The notes below the pieces were generated by a model, which ran no database searches, was not told where the DNA came from, and worked only from the letters and a program-made list of their open reading frames with translations. A stretch of DNA of 64,000 nucleotides, from NCBI GenBank assembly GCA_017305535.1, contig JAFKKN010000002.1, positions 310,001-374,000 on the forward strand, read 5' to 3'. This DNA is from Hyphomicrobiales bacterium (GTDB lineage Bacteria > Pseudomonadota > Alphaproteobacteria > Rhizobiales > Xanthobacteraceae). Positions 1 through 9,008 of this stretch are shown piece after piece (the first letter of the stretch is position 1; every line of letters starts with the position of its first letter). The position numbers were made by a program, and so were the translations under genes.

Positions 1-286
1 ACTGACGTGTGCCGACGAAGGTGACGATCCCTTTCGGTCCTACCGCGATATGCCGCGCACCCGGCACCAGCGCGTAAAGCGAGATATGAAAACCCGCAGG
101 CAATTTGATCCGGGCGAGCGTTGCCCTCACCTGCTCGGCCTCGGCGCCGGTTTGCGGCACCGTCGGCCAATCCGCCGCGCTGCCGATCCTGATCGCGCCC
201 GGTTTCGCGTCATCGGTGGCGCGCGCACCGAGCGGCCATGCCAACAAGGCCAACAACGCAACAGATGCTGTCCAATGCAATCTCAC
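1..286 (-). CDS. PQQ-dependent sugar (glucose/sorbosone-type) dehydrogenase, N-terminal part only
   Basis: Only the first 95 codons are inside the window; the gene runs off the left edge. Reading leftward from a GTG at 284-286, behind a GGAGG about 6 bases upstream, it gives an export-type N-terminus (Arg, then a hydrophobic run of Leu, Ala and Trp, ending near Ala-Arg-Ala). The mature start follows, with the phrase KLPAGFHISLYA and then VPGARHIAVGPKG. That phrase resembles the first blade of soluble PQQ-type glucose/sorbosone dehydrogenases, which are periplasmic beta-propellers oxidising sugars or sugar aldehydes. The substrate cannot be told from this fragment. The family call is from memory of the N-terminal pattern and moderately sure; the reading frame and start are well supported. 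Confidence 0.65.
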   Translation of the reverse strand, partial: MRLHWTASVALLALLAWPLGARATDDAKPGAIRIGSAADWPTVPQTGAEAEQVRATLARIKLPAGFHISLYALVPGARHIAVGPKGIVTFVGTRQ

Positions 287-378
287 GGGTCGCCTCCGTT
301 AGTGGTGTTGCATGAGGTCAATGCAACCAAATCTCATTCAAACGAAGTTTTCTCGCACCGACGCGCAGCACAAAAGCT

Positions 379-497
379 GTCGTCCCCGCGCAGGCGGGGA
401 CCCAGACTCCGCAGCGGCTCGGCTCCATCGCCAAGGCTAGTTTATTCTATAACAACTAACGCCAGGGGTTATGGGTCCCTGCCTGCGCGGGGACGAC
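379..497. repeat. Palindromic intergenic repeat, family A, copy 1
   Basis: A 119-base element bounded by perfect 17-base inverted ends, GTCGTCCCCGCGCAGGC at 379-395 and its complement at 481-497. The right half contains the phrase GGGGTTATGGGTCCC. A second copy with the same ends and the same internal phrase lies at 61148-61279. It sits between the sugar dehydrogenase start and the 3' end of the antiporter gene, and contains no convincing reading frame. Confidence 0.85.
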
Positions 498-523
498 TCA
501 GTACATGCGGGACCGCCGCATAG

Positions 524-2800
524 TCACTTCGTCTCGCCGTTCGACACCAGCAACACCGAGCCTTCCGCCTCCCGCAGTACTTCGGCGGCGACGCTGCCGA
601 AGTTCAATCCATCGCCCTCGATACGATCGACACCCATCACCACAAGATCGATATTGCTGTCACGCATCTCCTGAAGGATCGCCGCTTCCGGCGCGGTGTT
701 GGTGCGCAAGGTAGTGATCACCTCGACATCGTAACGGGCGGCGAGCGCGATGGTGTCCTTGAGGATCGCCTCCTCCTCGAACAACGACACGCTGACGTTG
801 CGGCGGCGCCGGCCCTTGTCGCGCGTCGTCGTCACGTAGATCACCCGCAGCGGATGGTTGCTGCTGCGCGCCAACGCCACCGCGACTTCCGCGCCGCGCC
901 GCGACACGCCGCTGCCCGACACCGGCACGAGAATTTTCAAACCGTCGCTGTCCGGCCGCGTCAGATGATGCCCCTTCGCGGCGACCACGGCGAGCGGCCC
1001 GTCGAATCCCGCGGTCACACTCTCGACATTGCGATAGAATCCGCCGTCGGCGCCGATCACCTTGTTGAGCCCGACCACCAGCAGATCGAATCCCTTGCGG
1101 GCCTCGTCGACCACGGCGTCGACCGCTTTCTTCTGCCGCGCGCGCGAAATGACGTCGATCTCGCGCACCTCTTCGCCGTCTTCCTTCTCGATCTCGGCGC
1201 TGACTTTCGCGGCGTTCTTCACCGTCGACTCGTGGCTCTCCTCGTCAGCGCGCCGCTTCTCCTGCGCCTTGGCCCGCGGCCCGAGATGCAGCACGGTGGT
1301 TGGGATGCCGCGCGCGCCGGCGATGAGGCCGGCGATGCGCGAGGCGAATTTCGCGTTGGCGCTTTCGTCCACGGCCAGCAACAGACGCTCGAGATTGGCG
1401 ACAAAACCCTTTTCCTCGAATTCCTCGCGCTCCAGCCGCTCCTTCTCTTCCTTCTCCAGAGGCAACCGCGACAGCGCCGCGCGCAGCATCGGCGGCATCG
1501 CCATCGTGGTGACGATCGCCATGGTGACGATCATCGTGAACAGGTTCTGGCTCAGCACCCCCATCGACAGGCCGATGGTGGCGATGATCACTTCAGTCGA
1601 GCCGCGCGCATTCATGCCGCTGGCGAGCGCGAAGGATTCGCGGCGGTTCAGCCCGCCCATCGCGCCGCCGACGAAAGCCCCGCCGAATTTTCCGATGCTG
1701 GCGATCAATACCAACAGCGCTGTGAGCACCAGCAATTTCGGATCTTTCAGCACCGAGAGGTCCGCGCTCAATCCCGCCAGACCGAAGAAGATCGGCATGA
1801 ACAGGCTGGTGATCAGGCCGCGCAGCCGCTCATCGATCTGCTTGGTGAGGATCGGCGATTCACCCACGAGAATGCCGGCGACGAACGCACCCAGCACCGT
1901 ATGCACGCCGATCCAGTGCGTGATCAGCGCCATGCAGCTCATCAGGAGCAGGATCACGGTGATCACCGCCGCCGAACTCACCAGCGTATCGTTGGCCCAA
2001 CGGATCAGCCGGAACACCAGACGGCGACCGATGGTAAAGGAGACGACGAGGAACAGCAGCGTGCCGAGAATCGCCTGCGCCACCGACATCATGTCGAGCT
2101 GGCCGCGCGAGGCGAGGCTGAAGATCACCGCGATGATCACCCAGCCGATGGTGTCGTCGATCACGGCGGTCGCGACGATGATCTGACCGACGTTGCGACG
2201 CATGAAGTTCATTTCGCGCACCACCACCGCGACGATTTTGACCGACGAGATCGACAGCGCGGTGCCGAGGAACAGTGACGCGACCAATCGCTGTTCGGGA
2301 TGCGGCAGCAGACTCTCGGGAAGAAACTGCCCGAGCGCAAAGCCGCAGCAGAACGGCACCACGATGCCCGCAATGGAGATCGTGAACGCGGCCTTGCCGA
2401 CCCTGCGCACCAGCTTGAGATCCGTCTCCATGCCGGTCAGCAACAGCAACAGGAGAATGCCGAACTGTGCGATGCCGTTGATCAGCGCCTTCTGTTCGGG
2501 ACTGGCCGGGAAGATCGCGCTCTGCGCCTCCGGCCACAACGCACCGAAGATCGACGGCCCGAGCACGAGGCCCGCCAGCAATTCGCCCATCACCGAGGGC
2601 TGGCCGAGACGCTGCATGACTTCGCCGAGCCCGCGGCCCACGGCGATCAAGAGGATGATTTGCAGAATGAAGATCGCTTCGGACGGAGACCCGCCGCCGC
2701 TGCCGGCAGCGCCCGCGAACGTCGTGCCCGCCAGTTGTATCGCGAGGCCGACGAGCAGGACGCATCCCCAGAAGCGGACTAGGGGCGACTTCACCTGCAT
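524..2800 (-). CDS. CPA2-family cation:proton antiporter (KefB-like) with two C-terminal universal-stress domains
   Basis: A 758-residue inner-membrane protein. A hydrophobic leader (about residues 8-30) is followed by the many-helix Na+/H+ exchanger fold of the KefB/CPA2 family (roughly 40-425), with the typical GQPSVMGELLAGLVLGP stretch near the start. A charged linker (KEEKERLEREEFEEKG) leads into a cytoplasmic tail that reads as two tandem UspA-like domains (about 445-600 and 610-755), the second ending in DLVVMGVDR and VLLVSNG. The family exchanges K+ or Na+ for protons; there is no TrkA-N (RCK) domain, so control is probably by the Usp modules. The ATG at 2798-2800 is chosen over an upstream one because GGGAGG precedes it; this drops 27 low-complexity residues. 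A perfect EcfG-type promoter lies about 138 bases upstream. The transported ion is unknown. Confidence 0.88.
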   Translation of the reverse strand: MQVKSPLVRFWGCVLLVGLAIQLAGTTFAGAAGSGGGSPSEAIFILQIILLIAVGRGLGEVMQRLGQPSVMGELLAGLVLGPSIFGALWPEAQSAIFPASPEQKALINGIAQFGILLLLLLTGMETDLKLVRRVGKAAFTISIAGIVVPFCCGFALGQFLPESLLPHPEQRLVASLFLGTALSISSVKIVAVVVREMNFMRRNVGQIIVATAVIDDTIGWVIIAVIFSLASRGQLDMMSVAQAILGTLLFLVVSFTIGRRLVFRLIRWANDTLVSSAAVITVILLLMSCMALITHWIGVHTVLGAFVAGILVGESPILTKQIDERLRGLITSLFMPIFFGLAGLSADLSVLKDPKLLVLTALLVLIASIGKFGGAFVGGAMGGLNRRESFALASGMNARGSTEVIIATIGLSMGVLSQNLFTMIVTMAIVTTMAMPPMLRAALSRLPLEKEEKERLEREEFEEKGFVANLERLLLAVDESANAKFASRIAGLIAGARGIPTTVLHLGPRAKAQEKRRADEESHESTVKNAAKVSAEIEKEDGEEVREIDVISRARQKKAVDAVVDEARKGFDLLVVGLNKVIGADGGFYRNVESVTAGFDGPLAVVAAKGHHLTRPDSDGLKILVPVSGSGVSRRGAEVAVALARSSNHPLRVIYVTTTRDKGRRRRNVSVSLFEEEAILKDTIALAARYDVEVITTLRTNTAPEAAILQEMRDSNIDLVVMGVDRIEGDGLNFGSVAAEVLREAEGSVLLVSNGETK

Positions 2801-2937
2801 CCTCGGTCCTCCCCAACCGCGCCGGCAAGGTCGTTCGAGGGAACTCGCTCGCCGTCCGCCGGCGCCCGCAACGCCATCCATCTCTATGTTTAAGTCGATC
2901 GGCTCCGAAAAGCGACGGCCGATCCGCAGCGGATCGA

Positions 2938-2962
2938 AACGGGTTCACATCTGTTACGTTCC
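2938..2962 (-). promoter_or_regulatory. EcfG-type general-stress promoter for the antiporter gene
   Basis: On the minus strand the sequence is GGAAC, 16 bases, CGTT, an exact match to the alphaproteobacterial EcfG (sigma of the PhyR-NepR-EcfG general stress response) consensus. It is oriented towards the antiporter gene and lies 138 bases from its start codon. Two further perfect matches lie upstream of trehalose genes in this window. Transcription from it is inferred. Confidence 0.65.
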
Positions 2963-3028
2963 GACGAATGCGGGGACTTTCATTAAAAATGAAACGCAAA
3001 TGTCCGAATCGAACCGGTCGGCATGCAG

Positions 3029-3058
3029 GTTCCCTTGACGAATTGGCCGCAAGGGAAC
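3029..3058. promoter_or_regulatory. Perfect inverted repeat over a possible proB promoter
   Basis: GTTCCCTTG (3029-3037) and CAAGGGAAC (3050-3058) form a perfect 9-base inverted repeat with a 12-base centre. A TTGACG that could serve as a -35 element starts inside it at 3035; the -10 candidate 17 bases further on is poor. It ends 45 bases before the proB start codon. It could be an operator or an RNA hairpin; nothing decides between them. Confidence 0.4.
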
Positions 3059-3103
3059 ATTGAACTGCGCCGCCATCTCGCATCCCTGTCACCGATTACC
3101 GTC

Positions 3104-4234
3104 ATGACCCGCCCCGAGCTGAAAAACTTTCGCCGCATCGTCGTCAAGGTCGGCTCGTCGCTACTGATCGACGCCGCCGCCGGCGCGGTGAAAGAAGCGT
3201 GGCTGGAAGCGCTGGCCGCCGACCTCGCCAGGCTGCATGCCGAAGGCCGCGATGTGCTGGTGGTGTCATCCGGCTCGATCGCGCTCGGCCGCTCCAAACT
3301 CAAGCTGCCGCGCGGGCCGCTGAAGCTGGAGGAGAGTCAAGGCGCGGCCGCCGTCGGCCAGATCGCGCTGGCGCGGTTGTGGTCCAAGGTGCTGGCCGCT
3401 CACGGCATCGATGCCGGGCAGATCCTCGTCACCTTGCAGGACACCGAGGAGCGCCGCCGCTATCTCAACGCGCGCTCGACGATTGCCAAATTGCTCGAGT
3501 GGCGCGCCATTCCCGTCATCAACGAGAACGATACCGTCGCCACCAACGAAATCCGCTACGGCGACAACGACCGCCTCGCCGCGCGCGTCGCCACCATGGC
3601 CAGCGCCGACTTGCTTGTCCTGCTCTCGGACATCGACGGCCTCTACGACGCGCCGCCCGGCGCCAACCCGAATGCAAAGCTGATCCCGGTGGTGGACTCG
3701 GTGTCCGCCGAGATCGAGGGAATGGCGGGCGCGGCGGAATCCGAACTGTCGCGCGGCGGCATGACCACCAAGATCGAGGCGGCCAAGATCGCCACCACCG
3801 CCGGCACCCACATGCTGATCGCCTCCGGCAAGATCGCACATCCGTTGCAGGCGATCGCCGACGGCGGCCGCTGCACCTGGTTCCTGACGCCGGCCAATCC
3901 CGTCACTGCGCGAAAACGCTGGATCGCCGGATCGCTGGAGCCGAAGGGCACCTTGATCATCGACGCCGGCGCCGTCACCGCGCTGCGCGGCGGCGCCAGC
4001 CTGCTACCGGCCGGCGTGATCCGGGTCGAGGGTCACTTCGCCCGCGGCGACGCCGTGGTGGTGCGCGGCCCCGACACCCACGAGATCGGCCGCGGCCTCG
4101 TCGCCTACGACGCCGAGAACGCCGACCGGATCAAGGGCCACTCCTCCTCGGACGCCGCGCGCATCCTCGGCGTCGACGGCCGCGCCGAGATGATCCACCG
4201 CGACGACCTCGTGGTCGGCGCTGGCCCGGCGTAA
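3104..4234 (+). CDS. proB: Glutamate 5-kinase
   Basis: Phosphorylates glutamate to gamma-glutamyl phosphate, the first committed step of proline synthesis, in the cytoplasm. The 376-residue product has the amino-acid kinase domain first (about 8-265; [12 protein letters not shown] near the start, [28 protein letters not shown]) and a C-terminal PUA domain (about 285-370), the usual bacterial layout and length. An ATG at 3023 would add 27 residues, but [17 protein letters not shown] matches the family's normal N-terminus, so 3104 is preferred. proA follows in the same direction after 178 bases. Upstream is the divergent antiporter rather than the obg gene that often precedes proB in related bacteria. 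Confidence 0.97.
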   Translation: MTRPELKNFRRIVVKVGSSLLIDAAAGAVKEAWLEALAADLARLHAEGRDVLVVSSGSIALGRSKLKLPRGPLKLEESQGAAAVGQIALARLWSKVLAAHGIDAGQILVTLQDTEERRRYLNARSTIAKLLEWRAIPVINENDTVATNEIRYGDNDRLAARVATMASADLLVLLSDIDGLYDAPPGANPNAKLIPVVDSVSAEIEGMAGAAESELSRGGMTTKIEAAKIATTAGTHMLIASGKIAHPLQAIADGGRCTWFLTPANPVTARKRWIAGSLEPKGTLIIDAGAVTALRGGASLLPAGVIRVEGHFARGDAVVVRGPDTHEIGRGLVAYDAENADRIKGHSSSDAARILGVDGRAEMIHRDDLVVGAGPA

Positions 4235-4412
4235 ACGTCCCCCCAATCCCCTTGTGAACACGCCAAATCCGCCTTGCGCCAGCCGCCCGGCGTCAACACA
4301 TTCGCATCACCGGTCGGCCATCGTATAGCCGCAAGAATCCCGGGCCGGTCCCTGCCCTCGCGGACCGGGGATAGCTGTGCTAGAGCACCGCCTGACGAAC
4401 CATGGAACCGAG

Positions 4413-5705
4413 ATGACCGCCCCTCTGAAAGCCGTCGACAACGACAGCGACCTCGCCGCCCTGATGACCCGGCTTGCGCAAGACGCGCGCGCCGCCGCCA
4501 AGGTGCTGGCGCTCTCGCCGGCTGAGCAGAAGAACCGCGCCTTGGAGGCAATGGAGCGGGCGATCCGCGCGAATTGCGCGGACATTCTCAAGGCCAACGC
4601 CGAAGACGTCGCGGAAGCGCGCGCGAGCGGCGCAACCTCCGCGTTCGTCGATCGCCTCACGCTGACCGAAGCGCGCGTCGCCGCGATGGCCGACGGTCTC
4701 GCCGTCGTCCGCGATATCACCGATCCGGTCGGTACCGTCACCGAACGCTGGCAGCGGCCCAACGGCATGACCATCGAACGCGTGCGCGTGCCGCTCGGCG
4801 TCATCGCGGTGATCTTCGAGAGTCGTCCCAATGTCTGCGCCGATGCCGGCGCGCTGTGTCTCAAGTCCGGCAACGCGGTGATCCTGCGCGGCGGCTCCGA
4901 CAGTTTCCGGTCGTGCCGCGCGATTCATGCGTGCCTCGTGCAAGGTTTGCGCGAAACCGGGCTGCCCGAAGCCGCGATCGCGCTGGTGCCGACGCGTGAC
5001 CGCGCGGCTGTTGGGCTGTTACTTACCGGCCTCAACGGCGGCATCGATCTGATCGTGCCACGCGGCGGCAAGAGCCTCGTCGCACGCGTCGAGGCGGAAG
5101 CACGTGTGCCGGTGTTCGCGCATCTCGAAGGCATCAATCACGTCTATGTCGATCATGCCGCGAACCTCGACATGGCGAAGTCCATCGTGCTCAACGCCAA
5201 GATGCGCCGTCCCGGCGTTTGCGGCGCGGCCGAAACGCTGTTGATCGAACGCGCCGCCGCGCCGACCCATCTCAAGCCGCTGGTGGAAATGCTGCTTGAA
5301 TCCGGCTGCGAAGTGCGTGGCGACGCTGCGATCCAACAGGCGGATGCACGCGTGAAGCCCGCCGTCGATGCCGACTGGGACACCGAATACGAGGACGCCA
5401 TCATCGCCGCGAAGCTGGTCGATAACGTCGACGACGCCATCGCGCATATCACCAGGCACGGCTCGCATCACACCGAAGCGATCGTCACCGAGGATGCAGG
5501 TACCGCCGAAAAATTCCTCAACGAGGTCGATGCCGCGATCGTGCTGCACAACGCCTCGACACAATTCGCCGACGGCGGCGAGTTCGGTTTCGGTGCGGAG
5601 ATCGGCATCGCCACCGGCAAATTCCACGCGCGCGGCCCGGTCGGCGCCGAGCAACTGACGACATTCAAGTATCGCGTTCACGGCACCGGACAGACGCGGC
5701 CGTGA
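4413..5705 (+). CDS. proA: Gamma-glutamyl phosphate reductase (glutamate-5-semialdehyde dehydrogenase)
   Basis: NADPH-dependent reduction of gamma-glutamyl phosphate to glutamate semialdehyde, step two of proline synthesis. The protein has 430 residues, the usual size, with an aldehyde-dehydrogenase fold. Visible family features are [16 protein letters not shown], the [10 protein letters not shown] stretch, and the catalytic-cysteine region [16 protein letters not shown] (about residue 265). The ATG at 4413 is chosen because the reading is conserved-looking from [11 protein letters not shown] onward; an upstream start at 4377 would add 12 residues. It directly follows proB. Confidence 0.96.
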   Translation: MTAPLKAVDNDSDLAALMTRLAQDARAAAKVLALSPAEQKNRALEAMERAIRANCADILKANAEDVAEARASGATSAFVDRLTLTEARVAAMADGLAVVRDITDPVGTVTERWQRPNGMTIERVRVPLGVIAVIFESRPNVCADAGALCLKSGNAVILRGGSDSFRSCRAIHACLVQGLRETGLPEAAIALVPTRDRAAVGLLLTGLNGGIDLIVPRGGKSLVARVEAEARVPVFAHLEGINHVYVDHAANLDMAKSIVLNAKMRRPGVCGAAETLLIERAAAPTHLKPLVEMLLESGCEVRGDAAIQQADARVKPAVDADWDTEYEDAIIAAKLVDNVDDAIAHITRHGSHHTEAIVTEDAGTAEKFLNEVDAAIVLHNASTQFADGGEFGFGAEIGIATGKFHARGPVGAEQLTTFKYRVHGTGQTRP

Positions 5706-5735
5706 TCATTTGCTTGCCGGCGCGCGGAGACTGAA

Positions 5736-6362
5736 TTGGCAAAGCCGTCCGTCGCGCCGTCGCAAGTGATTCCGTATCACACCAGCGGACTACGCATCGG
5801 GCTGCTCGGCGGCTCGTTCAATCCGCCGCATGAGGCGCATCGCGCCATCAGCCAGTTCGCGATGAAGCGGCTGCAACTGGACCGTGTCTGGTGGCTGGTG
5901 TCGCCGGGCAATCCGCTGAAGAACGGCTACGGCGCGAACGACATCGCCGCCCGCGCGAGCGCTGCCCGCAAGATCGCACACGATCCGCGCATCGACGTCA
6001 CCTGTCTCGAAGCTGTCATCGGCACCCGCTACACTGTCGATACCATCAGCTATCTGCGCCGCCGCTGTGCCGGCGCGCGTTTCGTATGGATCATGGGCGC
6101 CGACAACCTCGCGCAATTTCATCGCTGGGACGATTGGCAGCGCATCGCGGCGCAGGTGCCGATCGCCGTGATCGACCGCCCGCCGCAGAGCTTCCGCGCC
6201 CTCGCCGCACCCGCCGCGCTGGCACTCGCGCGCGACCGGCTGCCTGAAAATCAGGCACGGCAACTCGCCGACGCCAAGCCCCCGGCCTGGGTCTTCCTGA
6301 CCGGGCTGAAACTCAGCCTCTCCTCCACCAAGCTGCGGAACCCGGATGGCACCTGGAAGTAA
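5736..6362 (+). CDS. nadD: Nicotinate-nucleotide adenylyltransferase
   Basis: Transfers AMP from ATP to nicotinate mononucleotide, giving deamido-NAD+. The Rossmann nucleotidyltransferase signature [14 protein letters not shown] is near residue 22, and the C-terminal [15 protein letters not shown] carries the SSTxLR nucleotide-binding motif. Length 208 is normal. The start is a TTG at 5736 with GGAG about 8 bases before it; no ATG upstream of the GGSFNPPH motif is in frame. It is 30 bases after proA and followed closely by rsfS, a conserved order. Confidence 0.95.
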   Translation: MAKPSVAPSQVIPYHTSGLRIGLLGGSFNPPHEAHRAISQFAMKRLQLDRVWWLVSPGNPLKNGYGANDIAARASAARKIAHDPRIDVTCLEAVIGTRYTVDTISYLRRRCAGARFVWIMGADNLAQFHRWDDWQRIAAQVPIAVIDRPPQSFRALAAPAALALARDRLPENQARQLADAKPPAWVFLTGLKLSLSSTKLRNPDGTWK

Positions 6363-6391
6363 CCGGAGCTGGAAACCATGACTGGAATCAA

Positions 6392-6931
6392 TTGCGTGCG
6401 ACGACTGGAATATTGAAACCACGCGTCCCACATGCGTATTATGTCAACCGGGCGTTCGAGATTCGGACCGCCCGACACAGCGAAAGGAAATGGTCCCTGA
6501 CCGTATCTGTCCTGTCCCCATCCGCCTCGCCCAAGAAGCGGATATCATCAGCGCCCGCCGCGGTGTTGAAGGCGCAGCCTGATGTCGAACAATCCCTGAA
6601 AATCATTCTCGCACGCCTCGACGACATGAAGGCGGAAGAGACTGTCAGCATCGATCTGCGCGGCAAATCCTCCGTGACGGACTACATGGTCGTGACCACC
6701 GGCCGGGCCAACCGGCACGTCGGCGCGATCGCGGAGAATGTCGTGAAGGCGCTGAAGGACAGTGGCATTCCCAACGTCCATGTCGAAGGCCAGACCAATT
6801 GCGATTGGGTGCTGATCGATTCCGGGGATGTCATCGTCCACGTCTTCCGGCCCGAGGTCCGCGAATTCTACAATCTTGAGCGGTTGTGGGTTCAGGGCCC
6901 GAAGGGCGTGACGGCGGCGAAGAAAGCCTGA
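6392..6931 (+). CDS. rsfS: Ribosomal silencing factor RsfS
   Basis: Binds uL14 on the large subunit and blocks subunit joining under starvation. The conserved RsfS domain covers the last 110 residues or so, beginning LKIILARLDDMKAEE and containing SSVTDYMVVTTG, a Cys-Asp-Trp (NCDWVLIDSGDVIVHVF) and EVREFYNLERLW. The start is unresolved. The open frame begins with a TTG at 6392 (179 residues), but residues 1-60 look unlike the family; a CTG at 6497 behind AGGAAA or a GTG at 6563 (122 residues) would give a more usual length. nadD lies 29 bases upstream. Confidence 0.92.
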   Translation: MRATTGILKPRVPHAYYVNRAFEIRTARHSERKWSLTVSVLSPSASPKKRISSAPAAVLKAQPDVEQSLKIILARLDDMKAEETVSIDLRGKSSVTDYMVVTTGRANRHVGAIAENVVKALKDSGIPNVHVEGQTNCDWVLIDSGDVIVHVFRPEVREFYNLERLWVQGPKGVTAAKKA

Positions 6932-7037
6932 TCGCGGCTGCGGTCGGCGGTGACGATCGAACCGGCGCCGGTCTGGCGCGAGGTTTCGTTCGGCATACGG
7001 GTTTCGTTTGTCGCCGGGAATCTGATAGGCCGCATCG

Positions 7038-7520
7038 ATGCGGATCATGGTGATTGCGGTCGGCCGCTTGAAGCAAGGGCCGGAACGGGAACTGGCGGAT
7101 CGCTACGCGGCGCGGTTCGACGATGCCGGCCGCAAGCTGGGCTTTCGCGGCCTCGAAGTCCGCGAGATTCCCGAGAGCCGCGCGCGCGATGCCGCGACCC
7201 GGATCGCCGAGGAAGCCGCCGCCATTGCCGCGCTGATCCCGGAGAAATCAGCACTGGTCGCGCTCGACGAACACGGCGACAGCATCGACAGTTCCACTTT
7301 CGCGCGGCATCTTGGCCGCTGGCGGGACGAATCGGTCGCCAACACTCTTTTCGTAATTGGAGGCGCGGACGGACTTTCGCCTGAATTGCAGCGCAAGGCC
7401 AAGCTTCGACTGGCGTTCGGCAAAGCCACCTGGCCGCATCAGTTGGTCCGCGTATTGTTGCTGGAGCAAATCTATCGGGCCGCGACCATTTTGTCCGGCC
7501 ATCCTTATCACCGCGCATAG
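7038..7520 (+). CDS. rlmH: 23S rRNA pseudouridine-1915 N3-methyltransferase
   Basis: SPOUT-class methyltransferase using SAM to methylate pseudouridine 1915 in helix 69 of 23S rRNA. The protein has 160 residues, the usual length. The trefoil-knot SAM region is visible as LVALDEHGDSIDS, FVIGGADGLS and the C-terminal ATWPHQLVRVLLLEQIYRA with Tyr-His at the end (GHPYHRA). The ATG at 7038 starts MRIMVIAVGRLKQGPE, typical of the family. Its stop codon touches the family D repeat at 7520. Confidence 0.96.
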   Translation: MRIMVIAVGRLKQGPERELADRYAARFDDAGRKLGFRGLEVREIPESRARDAATRIAEEAAAIAALIPEKSALVALDEHGDSIDSSTFARHLGRWRDESVANTLFVIGGADGLSPELQRKAKLRLAFGKATWPHQLVRVLLLEQIYRAATILSGHPYHRA

Positions 7521-7572
7521 AGCATGATCCCGAAAAGTGAAAACCGGTTTTCGGGAAGAATCATGTTCAAAC
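7520..7572. repeat. Short palindromic repeat, family D, copy 1
   Basis: Begins GAGCATGATCCCGAAAAG and ends AATCATGTTCAAAC, with CCCGAAAA and TTTTCGGG as inverted arms around a short centre. A second copy is at 60452-60504. It fills most of the space between rlmH and the next gene, and could form a hairpin in the transcript. I recall this motif as common between genes in Bradyrhizobium relatives. Confidence 0.8.
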
Positions 7573-7604
7573 GAAAAGACTGTGGTGCCCTACGTGATCG
7601 GTCG

Positions 7605-9008
7605 ATGAATTCAGAGCACGATGTGATTCGAGGATCGCTTCACACGTTTCAGCTTCGCACTTTGGTCGCCGCGCTGCTCGCAACCGGCATCGCCGGCGCA
7701 TGGCCGTCCATTACGACCGCGCAGACCCCGGCTCCAACGCCAGACGCGACAACAGCAACACCGGCCGCAGCAACATCGACGGCGCCTTCCGCCGACGACA
7801 TCAAGCAACGCGCGCAGGAGCTTGAAGCCGCGCGGCAGCGGCAGAAAGATGCCGCCGAGTTGCAGGAAAAGCTCAAGGCCGAAATCGCCGCCATCGGTCA
7901 GGATCGCAGCAAGCTCAATCAGGAACTGATCGACATCGCGGCCAAGGTGCGCAACGTCGAAGGCCGCATCGCCGACGCCGAGTCTCGCCTCGGCGATCTC
8001 GATACGCGCGAACAGGCGGTTCGGGGCTCGCTGCAATCGCGCCATTCGGAAATCGTGGAGGTGCTGGCTGCGTTGCAGCGCGCCGGCCGCCGCGCGCCGC
8101 CGGCCCTGCTGGTGAGCCCGGAAGATGCGCTGCAATCGCTGCGCACCGCGATCATGCTCGGCGCGGTAGTGCCCGAGATGCGCGCGCAGTCGGTCAAGCT
8201 CGTCACCGACCTCACCGAGCTGGTGACGGTGCGCAAGACCATTGCCGCCGAACGCGACCAATTGGCGGCCGACCGCGACGGATTGCGCATCGACCAGACC
8301 CGCCTTGCCTCGCTGGTCGACGAGCGGCAGAAACAACAAAGTACCGCCGAGCAGAACATGCAGGCCGAGGCCGCGCGGGCACTTGAAATGTCCCGCAAGG
8401 TCGACGACCTGCAAAGCCTGATCGCCAAGATGGAGCAGGATCTGCAAAGCGCGGCGAAGGCGGCGGCGGCCGCGAAGGCGGCAACCGAAAAGGCCGCGGC
8501 AGCCGCCGCGAGCGGCAAACCCAACCTCGCGGCCCTGAAAGATCCGGGCCGGCTCAGTCCGGCAATCGCGTTTGCCTCGGCCAAGGGTCTTTTGGCCCTC
8601 CCGGTTAACGGCACCCGAATTCGCGATTACGGCGGCTCAAACGGGGCCGGCGGCACCGAAAAAGGCATTTCCCTGGCGACCCGCGCCGGAGCCCAGGTCA
8701 CAACACCGTGTGATGGCTGGGTTGTGTATGCCGGGCCGTTCCGCAGCTATGGACAACTCTTGATCCTGAATGCGGGGGGCGGGTATCATGTGTTGATCGC
8801 TGGGATGGAACGTATTTCGGTCAATATCGGCCAGTTCGTGTTGACGGGTGAGCCGATCGCGACCATGGGAACGACGTCCCGGATCGCTTCCATCCTCGCG
8901 ACCAGCGTGAGCCGGCCCGTTCTCTACGTCGAGTTCCGTAAGGACGGAACTCCCATCGATCCTGGCCCATGGTGGGCCGCAAATGAAGGCGAAAAGGTTC
9001 GCGGATGA
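7605..9008 (+). CDS. EnvC-like murein hydrolase activator with degenerate LytM domain
   Basis: A 467-residue periplasmic protein: signal peptide (about 1-38, ending ITTAQ), an Ala/Thr/Pro-rich spacer, a long coiled coil rich in Glu, Gln, Lys and Arg (about 60-300), then a C-terminal M23/LytM fold (about 335-460). The LytM zinc ligands are gone: the usual HxGxD is EKGIS (about residue 352), the later His-Gly is Ala-Gly (NAGGGY), and the last His is Gly (IAGM). This matches the EnvC type, which activates cell-separation amidases instead of cutting wall itself. The ATG at 7605 is preferred to one inside the preceding repeat because the signal peptide follows it. It overlaps ctpA by 4 bases. Confidence 0.88.
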   Translation: MNSEHDVIRGSLHTFQLRTLVAALLATGIAGAWPSITTAQTPAPTPDATTATPAAATSTAPSADDIKQRAQELEAARQRQKDAAELQEKLKAEIAAIGQDRSKLNQELIDIAAKVRNVEGRIADAESRLGDLDTREQAVRGSLQSRHSEIVEVLAALQRAGRRAPPALLVSPEDALQSLRTAIMLGAVVPEMRAQSVKLVTDLTELVTVRKTIAAERDQLAADRDGLRIDQTRLASLVDERQKQQSTAEQNMQAEAARALEMSRKVDDLQSLIAKMEQDLQSAAKAAAAAKAATEKAAAAAASGKPNLAALKDPGRLSPAIAFASAKGLLALPVNGTRIRDYGGSNGAGGTEKGISLATRAGAQVTTPCDGWVVYAGPFRSYGQLLILNAGGGYHVLIAGMERISVNIGQFVLTGEPIATMGTTSRIASILATSVSRPVLYVEFRKDGTPIDPGPWWAANEGEKVRG

